DNA of 64,000 nucleotides from an uncultured Archangium sp. (GCA_903905455.1 CAIVGN010000075.1:1-64000), one strand, 5' to 3'. Positions 16,265 to 24,769 are shown, counted from the stretch's first letter. Translations and numbers: made by a program. The notes: generated by a model not told the origin, from the sequence alone.

Positions 16265-17830
16265 ATGAGCAATTCCTCCGATCAGACTCGCAAGTACGGC
16301 TCCTACATCTTCATCGCGGCGCTCGCCGCACTCTTCGCATTGCAGTGGGGCCCTGGCAGCCAGGGCTGCGACACGCGCATTCGCGATGAAGAGAGTGCCG
16401 CCACCGTCAACGGCAAGCCGATCTCCATCAAGGACTTCGCGCGCTCCTACGCCCAGCAGTCGGACAACTTCCGTCGCCAGGGCGTGCCGGCCGAGATGAT
16501 GAAGCAGTTCGGCATTCACAAGCAGGTCATGGACCAGCTGGTGAACACCGAGCTCCTGTCGCAGGCCGCCGAGGCGCGTGGGCTGACCACGAGCAACGAC
16601 GATCTCGCCAAGGTCCTCAAGGACGCGCCCGCGTTCCAGAAGGACGGCAAGTTCAACAAGGAGTCGTACCTCGACTACGTGCGCCAGGTCGAAGGCACCA
16701 CCGAGATCTTCTTCGAGGACAAGCTCCGCCGGCAGCTCGCGGCGCAGAAGCTCCTCGACCTCGTCGAGGCGTCGGTCACCGTGAGCGACGAGGAGGTCAA
16801 GGCCAAGTACCTCAAGGACGGCGACGTGGCGAAGCTGACCTTCGTGCGCTTCACGCCCGCGATGTTCTCCGAGAAGGTCGGCACGCCGAAGCCGGCGGAG
16901 ATCGACGCCTGGGCGAAGAACAACGAGGCCGCCATCGCCGCGCACTACGAGCAGAACAAGTTCACCTACTTCCAGCAGGAGAAGGTGAAGGCGAAGCAGA
17001 TCCTCCTCAAGGTCCCCGCGGACGCCACCGACGCGCAGAAGGCCGAGCTGAAGTCCCGCATCGACAACGTGCGCAAGGACATCGTCGACAACAAGAAGGA
17101 CTTCTCGACGATCGCCAAGGCCGTCTCCGATGACCTCGAGACCCGCGAAAAGGGCGGCGACCTCGGCTTCGTGGAGCGCCTCCAACTGCCCGGCGCCTTC
17201 GCCGACATGCTCTTCGCGCTGAAGGCCGGTGAAGTGACGGCCCCCGTCGAGACCCCCATGGGCTGGTTCGTGGGCACCGTGGTGGAGAAGAAGGCCCCCG
17301 AGCAGCGCCCCCTGGACGCCGTCCGCAAGGAGATCGCCGGCCAGCTCTTCGTCAAGGAGAAGGCGAAGGCGCTCGCGCAGGCCGAGGCCGACAAGGCGCT
17401 GGCCGCAATCAAGGCCGGCAAGAAGCTGGGCGACCTGTTCCCGGCCGAGAAGACCGAGGGCGCCAACCCCTTCGCCTTCGCCGCCGAGACCAAGCCGGAA
17501 GCCAAGGAGACCGGCGAGTTCAACTCGTCGGCCGAGGCCATCCCCCAGTTGGGCACCGACGCCGCGATCAAGAAGACCATCTTCGACATGAAGGCCGCCG
17601 GGAACATCGAGCAGGTCGTCAAGGTCGGCGACGCGCTGGTGGTGGCCGTGGTCGATGAGCGCAAGTCGCCCAACGACGCGGACTTCGAGACCCAGAAGGG
17701 CCAGCTGAAGATCGAGGCCGTCAAGGGCAAGCAGTTCGAGGTCCGCGAGGGTTTCCTCAAGGCGCTCAAGCAGGGCGGCACGGTCGTCACCAACGACTCG
17801 GCCATCGACAAGGTCATCGGCGACAGCTGA
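16265..17830 (+). CDS. Membrane-anchored PpiD-like peptidyl-prolyl isomerase/foldase
   Basis: 521 aa. A short cytoplasmic start is followed by one membrane helix (about 11-28), then a SurA_N-type helical chaperone region beginning at VNGKPISIKDFARSY, a parvulin (PpiC) domain at about 225-335 (ATIAKAVSDD, GGDLGFVERLQLPGAFADMLF, VETPMGWFVGTV) and a C-terminal helical region. This is the PpiD layout: an inner-membrane anchored chaperone that meets proteins leaving Sec. Lys-rich throughout. It starts a plus-strand run with maf and yggS, 27 bases ahead of maf, with AGGCGGGG just before the maf ATG. Confidence 0.88.
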   Translation: MSNSSDQTRKYGSYIFIAALAALFALQWGPGSQGCDTRIRDEESAATVNGKPISIKDFARSYAQQSDNFRRQGVPAEMMKQFGIHKQVMDQLVNTELLSQAAEARGLTTSNDDLAKVLKDAPAFQKDGKFNKESYLDYVRQVEGTTEIFFEDKLRRQLAAQKLLDLVEASVTVSDEEVKAKYLKDGDVAKLTFVRFTPAMFSEKVGTPKPAEIDAWAKNNEAAIAAHYEQNKFTYFQQEKVKAKQILLKVPADATDAQKAELKSRIDNVRKDIVDNKKDFSTIAKAVSDDLETREKGGDLGFVERLQLPGAFADMLFALKAGEVTAPVETPMGWFVGTVVEKKAPEQRPLDAVRKEIAGQLFVKEKAKALAQAEADKALAAIKAGKKLGDLFPAEKTEGANPFAFAAETKPEAKETGEFNSSAEAIPQLGTDAAIKKTIFDMKAAGNIEQVVKVGDALVVAVVDERKSPNDADFETQKGQLKIEAVKGKQFEVREGFLKALKQGGTVVTNDSAIDKVIGDS

Positions 17831-17857
17831 AGTCCTTTCACGGAGGCGGGGAATCGC

Positions 17858-18427
17858 ATGAAGCTGATCCTCGCCTCCGCCTCACCCCGTCGTAGCGAGC
17901 TGTTGGGGCACCTCGGCGTGCCCTTCGACGTTCGCCCCTCGAACATCGACGAGACGCTGGTGCCCGGCGAAGGGGCCCACGCCTACGTCGAGCGCCTCGC
18001 CCGGCAGAAGGCGGGCGCCGCCGGCAGCGACCTGGTGCTCGCAGCCGACACCTCGGTGGTCATCGACGACGAAGTGCTCGGCAAGCCGGGCCACGACGTC
18101 TGGCTGGGCCGCCAGATGCTGCGCAGGCTCTCGGGCCGCCCTCACGAGGTGATCACCGGCATCGCGGTGAGCGGCCCCCGCGGGCTCGTCTGCCGCGTGG
18201 TCAGCTCGCAGGTGGTCTTCCGCGCGCTCAGCGAGGCGGAGATCGCCTGGTACGTGGGCAGCGGCGAAGGCGCCGACAAGGCCGGCGGCTACGCGCTCCA
18301 GGGCAAGGCCGGGGCCTTCATCACGTCGGTGGTGGGCAGCCCCAGCAACGTCATCGGGCTCCCCCTGGCGGACACCATCGAGCTGCTCCGCGGGGCGGGC
18401 CTGGTGCTCCCCATGGACGGCCCGTGA
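17858..18427 (+). CDS. maf: Maf family nucleoside triphosphate pyrophosphatase
   Basis: 189 aa, typical Maf length. The N-terminal ILASASPRRSELL and the LAADTSVV segment (catalytic Asp64) define the family, and GADKAGGYALQGKAG is the conserved substrate loop. Maf enzymes hydrolyse non-canonical or methylated NTPs to the monophosphate (dTTP/UTP type in many members) and were first noted as septum inhibitors. The TGA overlaps the GTG start of the YggS gene. Confidence 0.95.
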   Translation: MKLILASASPRRSELLGHLGVPFDVRPSNIDETLVPGEGAHAYVERLARQKAGAAGSDLVLAADTSVVIDDEVLGKPGHDVWLGRQMLRRLSGRPHEVITGIAVSGPRGLVCRVVSSQVVFRALSEAEIAWYVGSGEGADKAGGYALQGKAGAFITSVVGSPSNVIGLPLADTIELLRGAGLVLPMDGP

Positions 18428-19101
18428 TCGACCGCGCCACGCTCGCCGCCCACTTCGCCACCATCGAGGCGCGCATCGTCGCGGCCTGCGCCCGGGCCCA
18501 GCGCCCCCGCGCGAGCGTCACCCTGGTCGCCGTCAGCAAGCTCCACCCGCCCGAGGTGGTGCGCCTGGGGTGGGAGCTGGGCCACCGCGACTTCGGCGAG
18601 AACTACGCCCAGGAGCTGCGCGACAAGCACGCCGGCCTGGCCGACTGCTCCGGCCTGCGCTGGCACGCCATCGGTCCGTTACAGCCGAAGAACGCCAAGT
18701 ACGTCGCGCGCGCGGCCACCGTGTTCCACGCCCTGGAGCGCCTCGACGTCGCGCAGGAGCTCTCGAAGCGACGCGAAGGCCCGCCGTTGCAGTGCCTGCT
18801 CGAGGTGAACGTCGCGGCCGAGGCCTCGAAGGCCGGCATCGAGCCCGGCGCCCTGCCCGACCTCGTTGCCGCGGTCCGCGCGCTGCCCAACCTCGAGCTG
18901 GTGGGCCTGACCGCCATGCCGCCGCTGTCCGAAGACCCCGAGGCCAACCGGCTGCACTTCCGCGCGCTGGCCCAGCTCGGCCGGACCCACGGGCTGGCCC
19001 AGCTCTCCATGGGCACCACCGGTGACTTCGAGGTGGCGATCGAAGAGGGCGCCACGCTGGTGCGCGTGGGCACCGCGCTCTTCGGCCACCGCCCGGCCTG
19101 A
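18424..19101 (+). CDS. YggS/PLPBP family pyridoxal-phosphate homeostasis protein
   Basis: 225 aa, GTG start overlapping the maf stop. The PLP lysine is Lys39 in LVAVSKLHP, and FGENYAQEL and HAIGPLQPKNAK are the conserved family segments (the usual HFIGxLQxNK is HAIGPLQPKN here). SMGTTGDFEVAIEEGATLVRVG near the C-terminus is the phosphate-binding region. These TIM-barrel proteins bind PLP and buffer vitamin B6 and amino-acid pools; no enzymatic activity is established. Stops 1 base before the convergent zinc-ribbon gene. Confidence 0.95.
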   Translation: MIDRATLAAHFATIEARIVAACARAQRPRASVTLVAVSKLHPPEVVRLGWELGHRDFGENYAQELRDKHAGLADCSGLRWHAIGPLQPKNAKYVARAATVFHALERLDVAQELSKRREGPPLQCLLEVNVAAEASKAGIEPGALPDLVAAVRALPNLELVGLTAMPPLSEDPEANRLHFRALAQLGRTHGLAQLSMGTTGDFEVAIEEGATLVRVGTALFGHRPA

Positions 19102-19102
19102 C

Positions 19103-19315
19103 TCAGATCTCGCGGAACTTCAGCTTGCCCTCGTCGCTGACGCGCGCCTCGAGGGTCGAGCCGCAGTAGTGGCAGATGACCTCGTCTTCGTCCTCGAAGC
19201 CGTCGGGCCAGGGGTTGTTCGCGTTGCACGAGGCGCAGTCGAACTCGAAGAACTTCTTGTCCTTCGTGTCGCCGCCCTTCTCGTCGTCGTCATCGCTCCA
19301 GCCATGACCAGCCAT
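19103..19315 (-). CDS. Small acidic zinc-ribbon protein
   Basis: 70 aa. After an Asp/Glu/Lys-rich start, two CxxC knuckles (CASC and CHYC, about 20 residues apart) predict a zinc ribbon. Function unknown; comparable small zinc ribbons bind nucleic acid or protein partners. It follows the cyclic-nucleotide-binding protein on the same strand after 8 bases, and its codon use is like its neighbours, so I regard it as a real gene. Confidence 0.7.
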   Translation of the reverse strand: MAGHGWSDDDDEKGGDTKDKKFFEFDCASCNANNPWPDGFEDEDEVICHYCGSTLEARVSDEGKLKFREI

Positions 19316-19323
19316 GCGTCACC

Positions 19324-19824
19324 TCACCAGCGGTTGAGAAAATCACTCATCTCGTCGAGCGCCTTGAGGCGCCGGGCGTGGACGTCCTGGAACAGCAACT
19401 CGAGGGCCGGCGGCACCCGGCCGGCCACCAGCAACAGCTCGCGGGGCAGCTCGACGATCTCCACCTGGCCCTGGGCCATGGCCGAGCACTGCCGCCCGCC
19501 GACGCCCGAGAGCGCCTCGCCCTCGCCGACGGTGTCGCCGCGCCGCGCGAAGCCCAGCTCGGCCGAGTCGCGATCGCGTCGCGCGAAGAGCCGCACCTCG
19601 CCCGCCATCACGAAGAAGAGCGAGTGGCCCGGCTCGCCCTGCTGCATCAGCACCACCTTGTCGGGGTAGCGGCGCAGCGAACCCTTCGCGAGAGCGGCCG
19701 CGCCCAGCAGCTTCACCAGCGGCGCCGAGGACAGCACCGGGTCCGCGGCGATCAACTCCGACACGTCTGCCCGCTTGAGCTCCAGCTTCAAGATGGGCGT
19801 GCTGTCACCGAAACGCTGGCTCAC
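19324..19824 (-). CDS. Cyclic nucleotide-binding domain protein (stand-alone)
   Basis: 166 aa from a GTG that overlaps the stop of the esterase gene by 4 bases. The central part (VVLMQQGEPGHSLFFVMAGE, then ARRGDTVGEGEALSG) is the beta-roll of the CRP/cNMP-binding fold. The phosphate-binding cassette is degenerate: GEGEALSG is present but the usual RxA arginine is not evident, so ligand binding is uncertain. No DNA-binding domain follows, so it is not a CRP-type regulator. Possibly a signalling adaptor. Confidence 0.8.
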   Translation of the reverse strand: MSQRFGDSTPILKLELKRADVSELIAADPVLSSAPLVKLLGAAALAKGSLRRYPDKVVLMQQGEPGHSLFFVMAGEVRLFARRDRDSAELGFARRGDTVGEGEALSGVGGRQCSAMAQGQVEIVELPRELLLVAGRVPPALELLFQDVHARRLKALDEMSDFLNRW

Positions 19825-21965
19825 CGTGCCTCAACCTCCGCCGCGCTCAGCGTGCGGTACGTGCCGTCGATGTGTTCCATCAACTCGAACATGGCGTCGC
19901 CGTAGGGCGTCGCGTCGGTGGGAGTGTAGCCCTTTCGGTTCACCCAGAAAGTGCCCGAGTGGCACTCGCGCTCCCAGTCGGGCAGTTGGTCGATGTCGGT
20001 GCCGGTGTCGTCGCTGTTCCGACAGTCGCGGGCGCCGGTGCGCTTGTTGACGAAGCAGCAGCGCCCGTTGGGGAACACGTAGATCACCGGGCGCAGCTGG
20101 AGGTTGGGGTCGGTGACGAAGTTGTTGGCGATGATCGCCGCCCCGACGAAGCCCGAGGGGTCCATGCCGTAGCCGTGGAGCAGGTAGGCCACCGGGTAGC
20201 GGGCGTCGGCGTTGGCCGGGTCGCCGTAGCCCGGGGGCAGCGAGATGGCGTACTCCCACTTCGCCCCCAGCTTCTGCGAGACGAAGGTCTCGGTGCGGTA
20301 ATCGGCCTGGGTGCTCTGGCCGAACACGGCCTGGGGCCTCGGCGCGTTGGGCCACATGTAGGCCACCCAGTTGAAGAGCACCTGGAAGCGACTGGCGGCC
20401 TGCTCGGTGGTGCCCACGTGATCGCCTTCGCCCACGGCGAGCTCCTCGTCGGTGCGCGACTCCTTGCCGTAGAGGGTGATCAGGTCCTTCGGCAGGCTCT
20501 TCCACGAGCGGTTCCAGGGGTTGAAGTTGCCGGAGCTGCGGTCCTTCATGCCGGGAATGTCGGTGAAGCTGCGGTACTCGCCGACGAGCCCATCGCGCGC
20601 GGCCTTGACCGCGGTGAACAGGTTCCGGGCCATGAGCCCCAGGTTGAAGATGTCGTGGATGCCGCCATCGAGCAGCACGTTGAGCCGCGCCATGGCCACC
20701 TTGTCGAGCTTCTTGAAGTTGCTGCGGCCGTCGAGCGCGAAGAGGCGCTTGCGCCCCTCGATCTCGTCGTACACGCCGTTGCCCTCGCCCTTGTCGGCCG
20801 AGCCGGCGACGCCATCGAGGCCGAGGTCGCGGAACGGCTCTCCCTGCTCGTAGCGCCAGTCGAGCTCCGTGCCCTGGGGGTTGGTGAGGGCCTCGTAGTC
20901 GTCGTGGTTGGCGTCGGTGGGCGTGGGGCTGGCGGTGGTGGTGCAACCGCCGGCGCCGTCTTCGAAAGCGTTGGCGCAGCCGTCGGCGCCCACGTCGTCC
21001 CAGCGCTCGTGCGAGTTGTTGAGCACCGGCTCGCCGTAATCGCGCCGCCCGTTCCCGTTGTAGTCGAAGGCGAGGAGGATCGACGCGGGCATGAGGCGCT
21101 CGCGGCACGGGTCGGTCTGGCCGGCGTGGCTGAGCCAGAAGAGCGTGTGGTCCGTCTTGTTGGCGCGTACCGCCCCGCCCTTGTTCGCGCAGTACGCGTC
21201 GGCGAAGGCCCCCTGGCCCGCCACGGGCAGGGGGGTGATGATGTTCGCGGGGTTCGAGCAGAAGTCGACCTTCTCCTGCCCGGTGCTGCAGAAATAGAGC
21301 TCCTGGTTACCGTCGCAGAAGGTGATCGCGTCGTAGTGCCCGTCGGGGTTGAACTCGGCGTTCTTGAGGCCCGCGACGTGCTTCGGGTGGGCGCACAGAT
21401 CAGCCGGCGGGTGGCGCAGCAGCTCCGGGTCGATGCCCGGGGGCGCGACCGGCGAGTCGGGGTTCTCGGTGAAGAAGTTCCCGTAGGCCAGCATGAGGTC
21501 CGTCATCATCTCGATGTAGCTGTCCCGATCGAACGTCCCCCCGTTGTTGGTGATGTGCCAGTGGTTGAAGTCGTTGGGGTGCTCCCAGGGGCCCGGCGTC
21601 GCCACCCGGGGCCTCGCGCACGCCTCGATCACCGCCGGGTCGTTGAGCCGCGTGGGGTCGGCCTGCATGATCGCCTCGAGCTCTTCCTTCGAGCAGAAGC
21701 CGCCGGTCACGAAGCGATCCATGAAGCGCTGGAAGAAGGCCGCGTCGAGCGGGCCGCCGAGCGACGCGACGCCGTCGACCTTCTCGGGGTTGGTCGAGAT
21801 GAGGGCCATGCCGCCGATGGCGCCCATCGAGACGCCGCCCAGGGCCCGGTACGTGGTGCGGATCTTCGGCACCACCGGCGTCGGCTCCGGCTCCACCGGC
21901 CTGGGGCTGCACGAGAGCGCGAACAAGGAAAGAGCAGCAGCCGCGAGGGGCAGAAGACGACGCAC
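19821..21965 (-). CDS. Large lipoprotein esterase of the alpha/beta-hydrolase fold, apparently circularly permuted
   Basis: 714 aa from GTG at 21963-21965, chosen because AGGAG lies 7-8 bases upstream and a lipoprotein signal follows at once (ALSC, Cys19). The nucleophile elbow GVSMG (Ser46) lies right behind the signal, while the strand and oxyanion motif YLLHGYG (His597-Gly598) and the segment FELMEHIDGTYRTL are at the far C-terminus. In D-type esterases the order is the reverse. Candidate acid and His occur between (LLDGGIHD, EGDHVGT). The middle holds EF-hand-like acidic loops (FDYNGNGRRDYGE) that may bind calcium. Probably cell-surface; substrate unknown. It overlaps the cNMP-binding gene downstream. 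Confidence 0.75.
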   Translation of the reverse strand: MRRLLPLAAAALSLFALSCSPRPVEPEPTPVVPKIRTTYRALGGVSMGAIGGMALISTNPEKVDGVASLGGPLDAAFFQRFMDRFVTGGFCSKEELEAIMQADPTRLNDPAVIEACARPRVATPGPWEHPNDFNHWHITNNGGTFDRDSYIEMMTDLMLAYGNFFTENPDSPVAPPGIDPELLRHPPADLCAHPKHVAGLKNAEFNPDGHYDAITFCDGNQELYFCSTGQEKVDFCSNPANIITPLPVAGQGAFADAYCANKGGAVRANKTDHTLFWLSHAGQTDPCRERLMPASILLAFDYNGNGRRDYGEPVLNNSHERWDDVGADGCANAFEDGAGGCTTTASPTPTDANHDDYEALTNPQGTELDWRYEQGEPFRDLGLDGVAGSADKGEGNGVYDEIEGRKRLFALDGRSNFKKLDKVAMARLNVLLDGGIHDIFNLGLMARNLFTAVKAARDGLVGEYRSFTDIPGMKDRSSGNFNPWNRSWKSLPKDLITLYGKESRTDEELAVGEGDHVGTTEQAASRFQVLFNWVAYMWPNAPRPQAVFGQSTQADYRTETFVSQKLGAKWEYAISLPPGYGDPANADARYPVAYLLHGYGMDPSGFVGAAIIANNFVTDPNLQLRPVIYVFPNGRCCFVNKRTGARDCRNSDDTGTDIDQLPDWERECHSGTFWVNRKGYTPTDATPYGDAMFELMEHIDGTYRTLSAAEVEAR

Positions 21966-22087
21966 GGGGGAACTCCTGATGGGTGGGGCCGGACAGAATG
22001 TAGGAATTTCGCCCATGAATAGCGAGGGCGGCTGACAGTCGAGTCATGCGTGCCACGACATTCGTGTCGGGCCGGAGGTCGAACCCC

Positions 22088-22861
22088 ATGAAGCGATTCG
22101 CGTTGTGGCTCACCCTGCTGCTCTCGAGCACTGTCTTCGCGGAGGGCGGCAAGTTGGTGAGCGTCTTCGGCCCCGGCGAGCAGACCACCTACGAGGTCAG
22201 CTACCTGGGCATCGTCGCGGGTCGCGCGCAGCTCACCGTCGGGTGGAAGATGCAGCAAGCCGGTCGCGAGGTGTGGCCGCTGGTGTGCGTGGGCGAGACC
22301 ACGCAGGTGGGGTTGATCTGGCCCATTCGCGATCGCTTCATCTCCTACTGGGACCCGCTGGAGCGCCGCCCCGTGGCCTCGGACTTCTTCGTCGACGAGA
22401 ACAAGAAGCGCCGCAAGGAGCACTACGCCTATGACTCCGAGAGCAAGCAGGCGATCGTCACCCGCCAGTCGGAGGGCCGCGAGCCCTCGGAGCGCCGCTT
22501 CGACATCGAACAGAACACCCTCGATCTCGCCGCCGCGGGCTTCGGCCTGCGCAACACCCCGCTCATCGAAGGCGCGGTGCACGAGATGCCCATCTTCACC
22601 GGCGTGAAGACCTACCGCATGCAGGCCACCGTGGTCGGCCGGGAGAAGCTCGAGTCCTCCCTCGGCGATCTCGACGTCTTCCGGGTCACGGTGAACGGCG
22701 ACTTCAACGGCAACATGAAGACCGCCGGGTTGATCACCCTGTTCTACACCGCCGACGACAAGCAGCTCCCGGTGCGGGCCGAGGCCGAGTTCGGGTTCGG
22801 GAAGATCCGCATCGACGCCGTGCAATACCTGCCGGGCCACCGCTACACGGGAGAAGAGTGA
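22088..22861 (+). CDS. DUF3108 domain secreted protein, first of two tandem copies
   Basis: 257 aa from ATG at 22088, with GGAGG 9 bases upstream; an in-frame ATG at 22046 lacks such a site. A signal peptide (MKRFALWLTLLLSSTVFA) is followed by a DUF3108 beta-rich domain: GPGEQTTYEVSYLGIVAGRA at the N-terminus and ARAEFGFGKIRIDAV-like C-terminus. DUF3108 proteins are periplasmic and uncharacterised; their fold resembles LolA/LolB-type half barrels by family knowledge. The stop TGA overlaps the ATG of the second copy, so the pair is cotranslated. Confidence 0.8.
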   Translation: MKRFALWLTLLLSSTVFAEGGKLVSVFGPGEQTTYEVSYLGIVAGRAQLTVGWKMQQAGREVWPLVCVGETTQVGLIWPIRDRFISYWDPLERRPVASDFFVDENKKRRKEHYAYDSESKQAIVTRQSEGREPSERRFDIEQNTLDLAAAGFGLRNTPLIEGAVHEMPIFTGVKTYRMQATVVGREKLESSLGDLDVFRVTVNGDFNGNMKTAGLITLFYTADDKQLPVRAEAEFGFGKIRIDAVQYLPGHRYTGEE

Positions 22862-23733
22862 TGCGCACGCTGCTGCCGCTGATCCTGGTCTCGACCTTCG
22901 TCTCCGCGGCCCCGCCGCTGCCGGCCCGCGTGGAAGGCGTGGTGGCGCCGCCCGCGGCCAGGCAGCGCGCCCCCTTCCCCACCGACGTCGAGTGCCAGTC
23001 CCTGGGCTCGGTGATGAACCCCATCCCCTTCGGGCCCGGCGAGACCCTGGAGTTCGACATCGACGCCCTGGGCGCCCGCGCCGGCAGCATGACCATGCAG
23101 ACCCTGCCGGTGCACGACGGCGTGCTCCCGCTGGAGGTCTCGGTCGCGACCAACACCTTCTTCAGCAAGGTGCGCCGCGTGAAGGCCGTCGCCAAGAGCG
23201 AGCTCAACCCGAAGACCCTGCGCCCCACGCGCTACTTCGAAGACGCGCAGGAAAACGACGTGCACCGCGTGGCCGACGTCACCTTCAACAAGAAGAACCT
23301 CGCCCACCTCGTGAGCTCCGTCGACGCGCACACCTGGCAGGAGAACCTGCGCTTCGGCAACGACATCAGCGACGTCGCCAGCGCCATCCATCTCCTGCGC
23401 GCCATCCCCATGAAGGAAGGGCAGCGGCTGTGCTTCGACGTATACGGAATCCGGCGCATCTGGCGCGTGTGGGGCACGGTGCAGCCGCGCGAGCACGTGT
23501 CGATGCCGGTGGGCGAGTTCGAGGCCTGGCACCTCGCCGGTGAAGCCGCGCGCCTCGACATGCCCGACGCGCGCCGCGAGGTGCACGTGTGGGTCAGCGA
23601 CGATGCCCGCCGGCTCCCGCTCGCTGCCCTGGGGATGATCGACCTGGGCGCGGTGCGCGCCTCGATGAAGTCGTTCTCCAGGCCGGGCGAGAAGACCACC
23701 CGCGCCGAGAACAAGGGCAACATCAAGTGGTGA
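22861..23733 (+). CDS. DUF3108 domain secreted protein, second tandem copy
   Basis: 290 aa, ATG overlapping the previous TGA. A signal peptide (MRTLLPLILVSTFVSA) is followed by an extra linker and a DUF3108-like domain starting at PFGPGETLEFDIDALGARAG, where the first copy has the corresponding FGPGEQTTYEVSYLGIVAGRA. Overall similarity is low, so the duplication is old or the pair forms a heterodimer. Likely periplasmic. Tail-to-tail with the gene at 23737, 3 bases apart. Confidence 0.75.
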   Translation: MRTLLPLILVSTFVSAAPPLPARVEGVVAPPAARQRAPFPTDVECQSLGSVMNPIPFGPGETLEFDIDALGARAGSMTMQTLPVHDGVLPLEVSVATNTFFSKVRRVKAVAKSELNPKTLRPTRYFEDAQENDVHRVADVTFNKKNLAHLVSSVDAHTWQENLRFGNDISDVASAIHLLRAIPMKEGQRLCFDVYGIRRIWRVWGTVQPREHVSMPVGEFEAWHLAGEAARLDMPDARREVHVWVSDDARRLPLAALGMIDLGAVRASMKSFSRPGEKTTRAENKGNIKW

Positions 23734-23736
23734 GAC

Positions 23737-24093
23737 TCAGCGGGGTGCGCGCTCGCGCATCTTGCCCGCCGCCTGGCTGAGGCGCCGCCGCAGCTGGGCC
23801 ACCACCACCATCAGGTACTCGATGCGGTTGAGCACGCGGAAGTCTTCGGCCGCGTCGATGAGCTTGATGGGCGTCACCCGGTCTTCGCGCAAGGTGTCGA
23901 GAATGTCGGTGAAGTGGGCCTCGACCTCGGAGATGGCGTCGAGCCCCTCGCGCAGGTCGTCTTCGATGAAGTCGAGCACGATGGCCGAGTCTTCACGGTC
24001 CGGGAGCAACCGCTCGAGCCGATCGACCGACTCGCGGATCGCGTCCACGGACTTCGACAGCGGGTAAGCAGTGGCGGTCTGGAGCATCGACAT
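23737..24093 (-). CDS. Small helical protein, unrecognised
   Basis: About 118 aa; the start is uncertain because GTG 24102, ATG 24099, ATG 24093 and ATG 24087 are all in frame. It looks entirely alpha-helical with charged heptads (DAIRESVDRLERLLPDRE, LDFIEDDLREGLDAISEVE) and a basic C-terminus (QLRRRLSQAAGKMRERA). No signal or membrane segment. I do not recognise a family. Upstream starts overlap a perfect inverted repeat at 24098-24116 that may be an operator. Confidence 0.65.
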   Translation of the reverse strand: MSMLQTATAYPLSKSVDAIRESVDRLERLLPDREDSAIVLDFIEDDLREGLDAISEVEAHFTDILDTLREDRVTPIKLIDAAEDFRVLNRIEYLMVVVAQLRRRLSQAAGKMRERAPR

Positions 24094-24097
24094 GCAC

Positions 24098-24116
24098 ATC
24101 ACGCTACAGGCGTGAT
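24098..24116. repeat. Perfect 7-bp inverted repeat at the start of the 23737-24093 gene
   Basis: ATCACGC (24098-24104) and GCGTGAT (24110-24116) flank a 5-base spacer TACAG, a typical size for a dimeric repressor site. It covers the two most upstream start codons of the helical protein. No T-run follows, so termination is unlikely. Confidence 0.45.
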
Positions 24117-24154
24117 CCAGACCGTCAATTTTTCGGGCGAAGACCGCCCGACCA

Positions 24155-24673
24155 TCAGATCAGGCCGCGGGCGCGACGGATCTGCTCGAGCACCTTCTGG
24201 TACTCGATCTCGAAGGCGCCAGTGCCTTCCTGGAGGTGCTTCAGGCGGCCGCGCGCCTCGCGATCGATGTCGTCTTCGATGTCGAGGTGCTTCTTCATCA
24301 CCTGGAGGATCTTCGGGCGCATGCCCGTGTCGTCCGAGAACACTTCCTCGACGTTCCGCGAGACGAGCAGGAACTCGAGCATCTGGCTGATGACGAACTC
24401 GATGCCGTCTTCGCCCAGCAGGAAGCCGCGCACGTCGGCCATCTCGCGCTTGACCTGGCTGAACTTCGACGAGTCGTAGCCGCGGCGCTCGAGCGCCTCA
24501 CGGGTGGCCTGGTTCACGCGCTCTTCGTTGGCGAGGTACTCACGCATGATGGCCGAGAGATCCATCTCCGCGTCAGAGACCCGGATGGGCTCGACTTCGA
24601 TGTCGTTCTCAGCCGTCAGGCGCTGGATGATCTCGCGGGCGATGATGGGGACGAGCTTGGGATACAGCCGCAT
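24155..24673 (-). CDS. DUF507 family protein
   Basis: 172 aa. MRLYPKLVPIIAREIIQRL, the repeat of Glu/Asp-rich helices (AIMREYLANEERVNQATREA) and the second half with VISQMLEFLLVSRNVEEVF match DUF507, a family common in Deltaproteobacteria and related phyla and of unknown function. Soluble and helical. GAGAGG lies about 10 bases before the ATG. It is followed after 61 bases by the helical gene on the same strand and preceded by the uvrC stop 117 bases away. Confidence 0.85.
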   Translation of the reverse strand: MRLYPKLVPIIAREIIQRLTAENDIEVEPIRVSDAEMDLSAIMREYLANEERVNQATREALERRGYDSSKFSQVKREMADVRGFLLGEDGIEFVISQMLEFLLVSRNVEEVFSDDTGMRPKILQVMKKHLDIEDDIDREARGRLKHLQEGTGAFEIEYQKVLEQIRRARGLI

Positions 24674-24741
24674 GGTTCTTCGCCTCTCAGGTCGGACTTA
24701 AAGCGGTCAAGGTGTACGTCAGCGGCGTTCGCCGTCGCAAC

Positions 24742-24769
24742 GAAAAATCCGAGAAACAGGCGATTTTTC
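24742..24769 (-). terminator. Weak candidate terminator or bidirectional hairpin after uvrC
   Basis: GAAAAATC (24742-24749) and GATTTTTC (24762-24769) form a perfect 8-bp inverted repeat in the 117-bp uvrC-DUF507 gap, about 22 bases past the uvrC stop. The stem is AT-rich and its 3' arm supplies the T-run on either strand, unlike a GC-rich canonical terminator. Also possible as an AT-rich regulatory site for the DUF507 gene. Confidence 0.3.

Noticed and set aside
19324-19824. CRP/FNR-type transcription factor
   Set aside because: Only the beta-roll is present; the C-terminal helix-turn-helix domain is absent and the protein ends at 166 residues.
24134-24150. Hairpin CGGGCG/CGCCCG after the DUF507 gene as terminator
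   Set aside because: On the transcribed strand it is followed by AAAAATT rather than a U-run.
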